47,930 nt of DNA from Verrucomicrobiaceae bacterium (GTDB taxonomy: Bacteria; Verrucomicrobiota; Verrucomicrobiia; Verrucomicrobiales; Verrucomicrobiaceae), in assembly GCA_021151605.1 (NCBI GenBank), contig JAGKWZ010000009.1, positions 1 through 47,930 on the forward strand. Direction: 5' to 3'. Under the pieces are notes generated by a model. It did not search any database. It was not told where the DNA came from and worked only from the letters and a program-made list of their open reading frames with translations. Made by a program: the position numbers and the translations under genes. Of this stretch, positions 8,557 through 15,434 are shown piece by piece (position 1 is the stretch's first letter; each line of letters begins with the position of its first letter).

Positions 8557-9342
8557 ATGATCCGCCTCTTTGCCAGCTTCACACAGCCTTCCATGCTGCT
8601 CCTCGCAGCCATGGTGATGCTGGGTGCTGCCCAGGCGCAGACATCGTTTGAACTGCAGGAGCTGAATACGACGCTTCAGGTAGCCGCGCAGAAGATTCAG
8701 GCTCTTGAAACCCAGCTCGCTGCGGCCAAGGACAAAAGTGATGCCTTGGCTCAGAGTGCCGCTGCCTCCAATCAGGAGGCCCTTGAACTAAAGGACCGCT
8801 ACGAGCGTCTTCGTGGCCTCCTCGAAGGTCTGGGCATTTCCGCTCTTGAGAACAATCGTGAGCAAGCCCAGGATCGACTGCTCTCAGCCCTTAGTGACCT
8901 GCGCATTTCTGAAGCCTCACGCCAGAAACTTGCTGACAGCATGATGCAACTTGCCGAAGCCTCCCTGGTTTTCGCCAAAACCGTGCCTAACCCGGATGCA
9001 GTAGCGGGTGCCCAGCTGCAGAAGGCGCTTGTGAAAGCCGAGGCAACTCTTGCTGGTGCTTCTGCCAGTCCCTACAACGGAACCGCTCCCTCCGCCGATC
9101 TCCAGGACGCCCGCATTGTAAGCCTTAAAAATGAACTTGGCGTTGCCGTCATCGGCGTCGGCTCCCGTGATGGTGTGAAGCCTGGGATGCCTTTTGAAAT
9201 TTATCGCGAAGATAAACCCATCGCGAAAATACTGGTCACCGAAGTCCGCCACTCAGTCAGCGGCGCGGTGGTTCAGGAACTGGCCAGTGTCTCCGATCCA
9301 GTCCGGGTTGGCGACCGTGCCAAAGTCGATATCACCCGTTGA
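8557..9342 (+). CDS. Secreted coiled-coil protein embedded in the S10 operon
   Basis: Not a recognised ribosomal protein. The 261-residue product starts with a signal peptide: MIRLFASF, then a hydrophobic core MLLLAAMVMLGAAQA and likely cleavage after QA near residue 27. Residues 30-165 are Ala/Leu/Gln/Lys-rich heptad-like coiled coil. After a short Ser/Ala/Pro linker, residues 183-261 form a compact beta-rich domain with GVGSRDGVKPGMPFEIYR, resembling the C-terminal domain of FlgT-type and some CsgG-associated envelope proteins (resemblance only). The frame is open from 8422 inside rpsS, but the ATG at 8557 begins exactly at the signal peptide. It lies 37 bases after rpsS and 10 bases before rplV, on the same strand, so it must be co-transcribed with ribosomal genes. 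Function unknown. Confidence 0.8.
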   Translation: MIRLFASFTQPSMLLLAAMVMLGAAQAQTSFELQELNTTLQVAAQKIQALETQLAAAKDKSDALAQSAAASNQEALELKDRYERLRGLLEGLGISALENNREQAQDRLLSALSDLRISEASRQKLADSMMQLAEASLVFAKTVPNPDAVAGAQLQKALVKAEATLAGASASPYNGTAPSADLQDARIVSLKNELGVAVIGVGSRDGVKPGMPFEIYREDKPIAKILVTEVRHSVSGAVVQELASVSDPVRVGDRAKVDITR

Positions 9343-9352
9343 TTCTTGTTTT

Positions 9353-9745
9353 ATGGAAGTCCGATCCTCTTACAAATACGCCCGCATCTCCTCCCAGAAG
9401 GCGCGCCAGGTTACTCGTGCCATCACTGGCCTGCCCGTCTCCCAGGCCCTCAGCGTGCTCGACTTCACTCCGAAGAAGGCCGCATTCCTGGTCGGCAAGG
9501 TGCTCCGCTCCGCCATCGCCAACGCCACCAACAATCATGAACTCGACGCCGAGGAAATGATCGTCTCCAGCGCTGTAGCCACTCCTGGTCCCGCCCTGAA
9601 GCGCATCATGCCCCGCGCCCGTGGCTCTGCCGCTCCGATCAAGAAGCGCATGACGCACATCACCGTCATCATCGGTGACAAGCCCGAGCAGGCCGAGCAG
9701 CCCAAGCGCATTCACAAATCCAAGCCCAAGGCTTCCGCCGAATAA
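9353..9745 (+). CDS. rplV: 50S ribosomal protein L22
   Basis: Tunnel-lining large-subunit protein. The 130-residue product starts MEVRSSYKYARISSQKARQVTRAI and contains the conserved hairpin region VATPGPALKRIMPRARGSAAPIKKRMTHITVII. The last 20 residues are a basic, low-complexity tail (PKRIHKSKPKASAE). The frame is open from 9194, within the previous gene, but the ATG at 9353 gives the normal L22 N-terminus. Confidence 0.96.
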   Translation: MEVRSSYKYARISSQKARQVTRAITGLPVSQALSVLDFTPKKAAFLVGKVLRSAIANATNNHELDAEEMIVSSAVATPGPALKRIMPRARGSAAPIKKRMTHITVIIGDKPEQAEQPKRIHKSKPKASAE

Positions 9746-9769
9746 TCACCCCCCTCACTCCACGCACTT

Positions 9770-10552
9770 ATGGGACAGAAAGTTAATCCGATCGGCTTCC
9801 GCCTCGCAGTCAGTAAAGACTGGCGCTCCAAGTGGTTCGCCACGGGCAAGGAATTCACTGAATCCTTACACGCCGACATTGCCATCCGTAATTTCCTCAA
9901 GGCGAAGCTCATGCAGGCAGCCCTCTCGAAGATCGTCATCGAGCGCGCCTGGAACCAGGTGCGTGTCACCCTCCACACTGCTCGCCCAGGCCTCGTCATT
10001 GGACGAAAAGGTCAGGAAATCGAGGTCATGAGCCAGAAGATCTCCGAAATGTGCGGTGGCAAGCAGGTGAAGATCGACATCTTCGAGATCAAGCAACCCG
10101 AAGTGGATGCTCAGCTCGTCGCTGAAGGAGTCGCCGTTCAGCTTGAGCGTCGTATTTCTTTCCGCCGCGCCATGAAGCGCGCTGTGCAGACCGCCATGGA
10201 TCTCGGTGCCGACGGGATTCGTATCCGCGTCGCAGGTCGTCTCGGTGGTGCTGACATCGCTCGTGCCGAGTGGTATCGTCTTGGCAAAGTCCCCCTTCAG
10301 ACCCTGCGTATCCCCATCGACTACGGCTTCACAGAAGCCCGCACCGTTTATGGCATAATCGGCGTCAAAGTCTGGCTGAACCGTGGCACTGCCGGTGAAA
10401 ACGCCGCTCCTCGTCAGGAGCGCCGCCGTGAGCGCCGCGATGATCGTGGCGGCCCGCCACGCCGTGGTGAGCGCGCCCAGCGCGATACACGTGCCCCAAC
10501 TGCTGACATCGCAGCACCGGCAGACGTCGCCGAAGTCGTCGCCGCCGAGTAA
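9770..10552 (+). CDS. rpsC: 30S ribosomal protein S3
   Basis: mRNA-entry-site protein with an N-terminal KH domain. The 260-residue product starts MGQKVNPIGFRLAV. It has the KH loop RPGLVIGRKGQEIE, and the C-terminal domain segment GADGIRIRVAGRLGGADIARAEW followed by DYGFTEARTVYGIIGVKVW. The last 45 residues are an Arg-rich then Ala/Val/acidic extension beyond the E. coli protein's end. It follows rplV by 24 bases, in standard order with rplP next. Confidence 0.97.
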   Translation: MGQKVNPIGFRLAVSKDWRSKWFATGKEFTESLHADIAIRNFLKAKLMQAALSKIVIERAWNQVRVTLHTARPGLVIGRKGQEIEVMSQKISEMCGGKQVKIDIFEIKQPEVDAQLVAEGVAVQLERRISFRRAMKRAVQTAMDLGADGIRIRVAGRLGGADIARAEWYRLGKVPLQTLRIPIDYGFTEARTVYGIIGVKVWLNRGTAGENAAPRQERRRERRDDRGGPPRRGERAQRDTRAPTADIAAPADVAEVVAAE

Positions 10553-10598
10553 ATAGTTTGTCCCCCTTTTTCGAGAACCGGATACCCAGAATTGACCC

Positions 10599-11018
10599 AT
10601 GGCCCTTCTTCCAAGTCGAGTAAAATATCGCAAGACCCAGCGCGGCAACCGCGGTGGCAACGCTACCAGCGCCAACAAGTTGGACTTCGGTGACTTCGGT
10701 CTCCAGGTGCTTGATCGCGGCTGGCTGAAAAACAACCAGATCGAAGCCTGCCGAGTGGCCATCACCCGCTTCCTCAAGCGCAAGGGCAAGGTCTTCATCC
10801 GTGTTTTCCCGCACAAGCCCGTCACCGCCCGTCCGCCTGAAACCCGAATGGGTAAGGGCAAAGGCTCCCCCGAATTCTGGGTGGCCGTGATCCTTCCCGG
10901 GCATGTCCTTTATGAAATTTCCGGCGTCAACGAAGCCACAGCTCGTGAAGCCTGCCGTCTCGCCGCGAACAAGCTGGGTTTCCGCACCCGCTTCATCACC
11001 CGCGCCATCTCCCACTAA
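10599..11018 (+). CDS. rplP: 50S ribosomal protein L16
   Basis: Large-subunit protein near the A-site tRNA elbow. The 139-residue product starts MALLPSRVKYRKTQRG. It has the family features ITRFLKRKGKVFIRVFPHKPVT, MGKGKGSPEFWVAVI, and the C-terminal AANKLGF. Length and order (rpsC-rplP-rpmC) are canonical. Confidence 0.97.
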   Translation: MALLPSRVKYRKTQRGNRGGNATSANKLDFGDFGLQVLDRGWLKNNQIEACRVAITRFLKRKGKVFIRVFPHKPVTARPPETRMGKGKGSPEFWVAVILPGHVLYEISGVNEATAREACRLAANKLGFRTRFITRAISH

Positions 11019-11038
11019 TATCTGCCTGACCGACTCCA

Positions 11039-11248
11039 ATGAAGATCAAAGAACTCCGTGAGCTTTCCGTGGAAGAACTGGGTGCCCGCAAGCGCGAACT
11101 CCGCCAGGAAATGCTGAACCTGCGTGTGCAGCAGCAGATCGGCCAGCTCGAAAACCCCTCCCGCCTCCGCACCCTGCGTCGTGAAGTGGCTCGTCTCGAG
11201 ACACTCATCACCCAGCGGACCAGTGCCATCGCCGCGAAGGCCGCCTGA
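11039..11248 (+). CDS. rpmC: 50S ribosomal protein L29
   Basis: Small helical protein at the tunnel exit. The 69-residue product begins MKIKELRELSVEELGARKRE and has the second-helix signature NPSRLRTLRREVARLETL. Position between rplP (20 bases) and rpsQ (39 bases) is canonical. Confidence 0.96.
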   Translation: MKIKELRELSVEELGARKRELRQEMLNLRVQQQIGQLENPSRLRTLRREVARLETLITQRTSAIAAKAA

Positions 11249-11287
11249 TTCCCATTTAAAGTAACCTTTTGAACTGAACGAAGCATC

Positions 11288-11563
11288 ATGAGCGAAACAG
11301 CAACCGCGACCCCCATCAAAGCCCCCGTGCAAAAAACACGCGTCGGTGTGGTGGTCTCAGACAAAATGAACAAGACGATCGTCGTCGAAGTCGAGCGCCG
11401 CGTGCCCCACGCCAAGTTCAAAAAGATCGTGCGCAAGACCTCCAAGTTCTACGCCCATGATGAAAACGGCCAGGCTAAGGAAGGTGACAAGGTGCTCATT
11501 TCCGAAACCCGTCCGCTTAGCAAACTCAAGCGCTGGAATCTCGTCGAAGTGCTCAAGCACTAA
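11288..11563 (+). CDS. rpsQ: 30S ribosomal protein S17
   Basis: OB-fold 16S rRNA-binding protein. The 91-residue product has a dozen extra Ala/Thr/Pro residues before the family start KTRVGVVVSDKMNKTIVVEVE. It then shows HAKFKKIVRKTSKFYAHDE, the conserved EGDKVLISETRPLSK and a final RWNLVEVLKH. It lies between rpmC and rplN in the usual order. Confidence 0.97.
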   Translation: MSETATATPIKAPVQKTRVGVVVSDKMNKTIVVEVERRVPHAKFKKIVRKTSKFYAHDENGQAKEGDKVLISETRPLSKLKRWNLVEVLKH

Positions 11564-11619
11564 TCGCCACCCGCCTCTCGCAAGCCCACTCAACCAAATC
11601 ATTCGAGGAGAACACCCCA

Positions 11620-11988
11620 ATGCTTCAGATGGAATCTTCAATCCCGGTCGCCGACAATACCGGGGCCCGTGTGGCCGAAATGATCGGCGTGCTCGGCAAA
11701 AAGAACAGCCGCTTCGCCTACATCGGTGACATCATCACCGCCCACGTCCGCGAGTCCACTCCGACTGCCAGCGTGAAGAAAGGTGAAGTTGTCCGTGCTG
11801 TCGTCGTCCGCACCGCACATCCCATCCGCCGCAATGATGGCTCCATCCTTCGGTTCGACAAAAACGCTATTGTCATCATCGACAAGGACAACAACCCCAA
11901 GGGAACCCGCATCTTCGGTCCTGTCGCCCGTGAACTTCGTGACAAGAACTTCATGAAGATCGTCTCCCTCGCCCCCGAAGTGCTGTAA
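11620..11988 (+). CDS. rplN: 50S ribosomal protein L14
   Basis: Subunit-interface protein forming bridge B8 and contacting L19. The 122-residue product is of exact family length, starts MLQMESSIPVADNTGAR and contains VKKGEVVRAVVVRT, RFDKNAIVIIDKDNNPKGTRIFGPV and a final KIVSLAPEVL. A GAGGAG site lies upstream of the ATG. rplX follows after four bases. Confidence 0.98.
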   Translation: MLQMESSIPVADNTGARVAEMIGVLGKKNSRFAYIGDIITAHVRESTPTASVKKGEVVRAVVVRTAHPIRRNDGSILRFDKNAIVIIDKDNNPKGTRIFGPVARELRDKNFMKIVSLAPEVL

Positions 11989-11992
11989 CGTC

Positions 11993-12271
11993 ATGAGCCG
12001 AACCAAGACCCACGTCAAAAAAGGCGACACCGTCGTCGTCATCGCCGGAGCCCATAAAGGCGCTCAGGGTGCCATCAAAGAAGTGCAGCCAGCCAAGAGC
12101 CGTGTGCTCATCGAAGGCGTGCGCATCATTAAAAAAGCGGTGAAGCCATCCCAGGCCAATCCGAACGGCGGCTTCATTGAAAAAGAAGGCCCCATCCATA
12201 TTTCCAACGTCAAGCTTGCCGAAGCCCCGAAGAAATCTGCTCCGGCAAAGAAGAAGGTTGCGAAAAAGTAA
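11993..12271 (+). CDS. rplX: 50S ribosomal protein L24
   Basis: Assembly-initiator protein with a KOW motif. The 92-residue product has the KOW segment KKGDTVVVIAGAHKGAQG near the N-terminus, then SRVLIEGVRIIKKAVKPSQAN and GGFIEKEGPIHISNVKL. It ends with a Lys/Ala/Pro tail (KKSAPAKKKVAKK). The gene begins four bases after rplN. The 89 bases after it, before rplE, hold no gene. Confidence 0.96.
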   Translation: MSRTKTHVKKGDTVVVIAGAHKGAQGAIKEVQPAKSRVLIEGVRIIKKAVKPSQANPNGGFIEKEGPIHISNVKLAEAPKKSAPAKKKVAKK

Positions 12272-12360
12272 GAGACCCCCTAATTGCCGCCCCCTCTGAA
12301 TCCCTGCCTCGTTCGCAAGACGTGGCCCCCGGAGAAAAGGCAGCACAGCCAAACTGAATC

Positions 12361-12951
12361 ATGACCCCCGTCCTCCAAACTCTTTACAAAGAGAAACTCC
12401 GTTCCGCGCTCAAAGAACAGCTCGGCGTCGCCAACATTCATCAGGTCCCGAAGCTTGATAAAATCGTCATCAACTGCTCTGTTGGCTCCCAGGGTGAGCG
12501 CAAGCAGGCGATCGAAGATGCCGTGAATGAGGTCCAGCTCATCACTGGCCAGAAGCCCGTCATCACCAAGTCGAAGAAGGCCATCGCCAACTTCAAGCTC
12601 CGCATCGGTGAAAACGTGGGTGTCAAAGTGACTCTCCGCGGAACCAAAATGTATGACTTCCTCATGCGTTTGGTTCGGACCGCCCTGCCACGTGTGCGTG
12701 ACTTCCGTGGTGTCGCTCCCCGTTCCTTTGACGGACGTGGCAATTACACCCTGGGCATCAGCGATCAGTCCATCTTCCCCGAGATCGAGCTTGATAAAAT
12801 CAAGCGTGCCCTCGGCTTCGACATCACCTTCGTGACCTCGACCAATAACGATGATCACGCTCGTGAACTCCTCCGTGCGCTTGGCGTGCCCTTCCGTGGC
12901 AAGATCAGCCAGCAGAAGAAGGGCGAGGGCGAAACTGAAGCCGCCGCCTAA
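12361..12951 (+). CDS. rplE: 50S ribosomal protein L5
   Basis: 5S rRNA-binding protein of the central protuberance. The 196-residue product contains the family segments NIHQVPKLDKIVINCSVG, ITGQKPVITKSKKAIANFKLR, LRGTKMYDFLMRL and FRGVAPRSFDGRGNYTLGI. About 15 extra charged/Ala residues follow the usual C-terminus. In many bacteria rpsN (S14) follows; here rpsH comes next after 41 bases. Confidence 0.97.
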   Translation: MTPVLQTLYKEKLRSALKEQLGVANIHQVPKLDKIVINCSVGSQGERKQAIEDAVNEVQLITGQKPVITKSKKAIANFKLRIGENVGVKVTLRGTKMYDFLMRLVRTALPRVRDFRGVAPRSFDGRGNYTLGISDQSIFPEIELDKIKRALGFDITFVTSTNNDDHARELLRALGVPFRGKISQQKKGEGETEAAA

Positions 12952-12992
12952 TCTACCTGAACCTGAACTGAAACGTCCGACTCCACTGAGCC

Positions 12993-13382
12993 ATGACTGA
13001 CCCGATTTCCGATTATCTCACCCGCATCCGCAACGCCGCCGCCGCCGGCCAGCAGGAAGTCTTCGTTCCCTTTTCCAAAGTGAAGAACGAGATCTCCCGC
13101 ATCCTTCAGGAGGAAGGCTACCTCTGGAGCTATGAAGTGGACACTACCACCGCCCGTCCCCGCCTGAAGCTCAAGCTCAAGTATCAGGATAAGCTTCCGG
13201 TCGTGCGCCACATCAGCCGCGTCAGCAAACCTGGTCTGCGCAAGTACGTCGGCTCTGACGAGATCCCCCGTGTGCTCGGCGGACTCGGCATCTCCATCCT
13301 TTCCACCTCCCGCGGTCTCATGACCGGCACCCGCGCCAAGAAGGCCAAGGTCGGCGGCGAACTGCTCGCCAAGGTCTGGTAA
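12993..13382 (+). CDS. rpsH: 30S ribosomal protein S8
   Basis: Central-domain 16S rRNA-binding protein. The 129-residue product begins MTDPISDYLTRIRNAAAAGQ. It contains FSKVKNEISRILQEEGYL and ends with the signature GLGISILSTSRGLMTGTRAKKAKVGGELLAKVW, the most conserved part of the family. In E. coli S8 represses the spc operon. It directly follows rplE because rpsN is missing. Confidence 0.97.
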   Translation: MTDPISDYLTRIRNAAAAGQQEVFVPFSKVKNEISRILQEEGYLWSYEVDTTTARPRLKLKLKYQDKLPVVRHISRVSKPGLRKYVGSDEIPRVLGGLGISILSTSRGLMTGTRAKKAKVGGELLAKVW

Positions 13383-13408
13383 CCCACCAACAAGAGGAAC
13401 CCCACATC

Positions 13409-13948
13409 ATGTCACGAGTCGGTAAACAACCCATCTCCATCCCAGACAAAGTCAGCGTCAAGATTGGCGCCGACCGCTCCGTTCTCGTCGAGGGCCCCAA
13501 GGGCAAGCTCAACTGGACACTTCCTGAAGGCGTCACCGTCGTCTCCGAAGGCAAAGAAGTCCAGGTCACACGTCTGAACGAAGATCGCAAGGTGCGCGCC
13601 ATGCACGGCACCACCCAGCGCCTCATTGCCAACATGGTCCACGGCGTTAGCCAGGGCTATCGCAAGGACCTCGAAATTCATGGCGTCGGCTTCCGTGCTG
13701 CAGTCAAAGGCAACGTCATCGACCTCCAGCTCGGCCAGAGCCATGACCGCCTCCATCCCATCCCCACCGGTGTCAAAGTCACCGTTGCGGAAAACACCAA
13801 GATCGCCATCGAAGGCATCGACAAACAAGTCGTCGGCCAGCTCGCCGCCGACATCCGCGCCTACTATCCGCCAGAGCCTTACAAGGCCAAGGGCGTCCGC
13901 TACGTCGGCGAAGTAATCCGCCGCAAGGCCGGCAAGAGCGTGAAGTAA
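13409..13948 (+). CDS. rplF: 50S ribosomal protein L6
   Basis: Two-lobed 23S rRNA-binding protein near the factor-binding site. The 179-residue product starts MSRVGKQPISIPDKVSV. It has LVEGPKGKL, a second lobe beginning LEIHGVGFRAAVKGNVIDLQLG, and the C-terminal family signature PPEPYKAKGVRYVGEVIRRKAGKSVK. Order rpsH-rplF-rplR is standard. Confidence 0.98.
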   Translation: MSRVGKQPISIPDKVSVKIGADRSVLVEGPKGKLNWTLPEGVTVVSEGKEVQVTRLNEDRKVRAMHGTTQRLIANMVHGVSQGYRKDLEIHGVGFRAAVKGNVIDLQLGQSHDRLHPIPTGVKVTVAENTKIAIEGIDKQVVGQLAADIRAYYPPEPYKAKGVRYVGEVIRRKAGKSVK

Positions 13949-13969
13949 CCCCAGACGAGAACCACGAAC

Positions 13970-14323
13970 ATGGCTTTAGATCGCAAAATCATCCGCTCGC
14001 GTGTCCACGCGCGCATCCGTCAGAAGGTCAAAGGCACAGCCGCCCGTCCGCGTCTTGCCGTTTACTTCTCCAACACCAACGTTTACGCCCAGCTTATCGA
14101 CGACGAGGCCGGCAGGACCATCGTTTCCGCTTCCAGCAAGGAGAAGGGATTCGAAGCCGGCAGGGCAAACATCGCCAGCGCCACCAAGGTCGGTCACACC
14201 GTCGCCGAGCGCGCCATTGCCGCCAAAGTCGAAGAAGTTGTCTTTGACCGCGGTGGTTTCATCTACCACGGCAAAGTGAAAGCACTCGCCGACGCCGCCC
14301 GTGAAAAGGGTCTGAAGTTCTAA
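13970..14323 (+). CDS. rplR: 50S ribosomal protein L18
   Basis: 5S rRNA-binding protein. The 117-residue product shows the basic N-terminus HARIRQKVKGTAARPRLAVYFSN, then VYAQLIDDEAGRTIVSASS, and ends FDRGGFIYHGKVKALADAAREKGLKF, the family's C-terminal signature. rplF ends 21 bases upstream. Confidence 0.97.
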   Translation: MALDRKIIRSRVHARIRQKVKGTAARPRLAVYFSNTNVYAQLIDDEAGRTIVSASSKEKGFEAGRANIASATKVGHTVAERAIAAKVEEVVFDRGGFIYHGKVKALADAAREKGLKF

Positions 14324-14342
14324 TCCCCCACCGCACCCATTT

Positions 14343-14849
14343 ATGGCAGAAGAAAACCGCAACTCTGACGGCGACTCCGTCGAAAAGGTCGTCCACATCA
14401 ACCGATGCGCCAAGGTCGTGAAAGGTGGACGTCGCTTCAGCTTCTCCGCTCTCGTCGTCTCTGGTGATCGCAATGGCCGTGTCGGCTGGGGCTTTGGCAA
14501 GGCGAACGAAGTCGCCGACGCCATCAAGAAGGCCACTGAGTCCTCCCGCAAAAAGATGAACGTCGTTCATCTTAACAACAACACCATCCCGCACGAAGTC
14601 ATCGGTGAACACGGTGGCGGACACATCATGCTGAAGCCCGCCTCCCCTGGTACTGGCATCATCGCCGGTGGTGGGGCCCGTGCCGTGCTTGAAGCTGCAG
14701 GCGTCAAGGACGTCATCGGCAAATCCTTCGGCTCCAGCAATCACGCCAACGTGGTGAAAGCCACTCTCGCCGCCCTGGCAGCCCTCCGCCCGCGGGATCA
14801 GATCCTCCGTGCTCGTGGCAAAGAGATCAAAGAGCGCAAAGCACTCTAA
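14343..14849 (+). CDS. rpsE: 30S ribosomal protein S5
   Basis: Fidelity and mRNA-helicase protein of the small subunit. The 168-residue product has the dsRBD-like N-terminal lobe (VKGGRRFSFSALVVSGDRNGRVGWGFGKA) and the C-terminal lobe with PASPGTGIIAGGGARAVLEAAGVKDV and SFGSSNHANVVKATLAAL. The next gene is rplO, so rpmD (L30), which commonly sits between them, is absent. Confidence 0.98.
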   Translation: MAEENRNSDGDSVEKVVHINRCAKVVKGGRRFSFSALVVSGDRNGRVGWGFGKANEVADAIKKATESSRKKMNVVHLNNNTIPHEVIGEHGGGHIMLKPASPGTGIIAGGGARAVLEAAGVKDVIGKSFGSSNHANVVKATLAALAALRPRDQILRARGKEIKERKAL

Positions 14850-14885
14850 GTTCTCTCACCTCCAATCTTTAATCACAGATTCATC

Positions 14886-15326
14886 ATGCGTCTTCACGAT
14901 TCCCAACCCCGCCCTGGTGCAGTTAAACGCAAAAAGCGTATTGGCTGCGGCGAAAGCTCCGGCCACGGCAAGACCTCCTGCAAAGGCCACAAAGGTCAGA
15001 TGGCCCGTTCCGGTCGCGGTATCCGCCCAGGCTTCGAAGGCGGCCAGATGCCCCTTTTCCGCCGTCTTCCCAAAAAAGGTTTCTCCAACGTTCAGTTCCG
15101 TGACGTGTACGAAACCGTCAACGTCGGTGACCTCAATGCCTTCGACGACGGTGCCGTCATCAATGAAGCGGCTCTCCGTGAAAAAGGCCTCGTTAATCGC
15201 AACTGCGACGCCATTAAGATCCTCGGTTCTGGCGATCTGAGCCGCAAGCTCACCGTCGAGATCAAGAGTCTCAGCGCCTCCGCCCGCGAGAAGATCGAGA
15301 AAGCCGGCGGCTCCATCGCTGCCTGA
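14886..15326 (+). CDS. rplO: 50S ribosomal protein L15
   Basis: Late-assembly large-subunit protein. The 146-residue product begins MRLHDSQPRPGAVKRKKRIG and has the Gly/Arg/Lys-rich family start GHGKTSCKGHKGQMARSG, GFEGGQMPLFRRLPKKGF, and the C-terminal KILGSGDLSRKLTVEI. It ends the purely ribosomal part of the run; a hairpin with a T-run follows before secY. Confidence 0.97.
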   Translation: MRLHDSQPRPGAVKRKKRIGCGESSGHGKTSCKGHKGQMARSGRGIRPGFEGGQMPLFRRLPKKGFSNVQFRDVYETVNVGDLNAFDDGAVINEAALREKGLVNRNCDAIKILGSGDLSRKLTVEIKSLSASAREKIEKAGGSIAA

Positions 15327-15348
15327 TCCCCGAATCCCAACCTTTGAG

Positions 15349-15404
15349 CGGGCCGGTCCCTGCCAACATTACTGTTGGTCATGAGGCCAGGCCCGTTTTC
15401 TTTT
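15349..15404 (+). terminator. Imperfect hairpin with T-run between rplO and secY
   Basis: CGGGCC (15349-15354) pairs with GGCCCG (15390-15395) at the base, and CCAAC (15363-15367) pairs with GTTGG (15374-15378) at the top around an ATTACT loop. The middle is only partly paired. TTTTCTTTT follows at 15396-15404. This has the shape of an intrinsic terminator or attenuator and would separate or modulate secY-map relative to the ribosomal genes. Confidence 0.6.
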
Positions 15405-15434
15405 ATCCAGTCACGCTCTTTTTGTCAAACCATC

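Noticed and set aside
12272..12360. A possible small rpsN (S14) gene between rplX and rplE
   Set aside because: The 89 bases are too short for S14 (over 180 bases even for the zinc-binding form) and hold no open frame with CxxC motifs.
15375..15434. A TTG start giving SecY 20 extra N-terminal residues
   Set aside because: It lies within the predicted hairpin and the extra residues do not resemble SecY; the ATG at 15435 gives the normal start.
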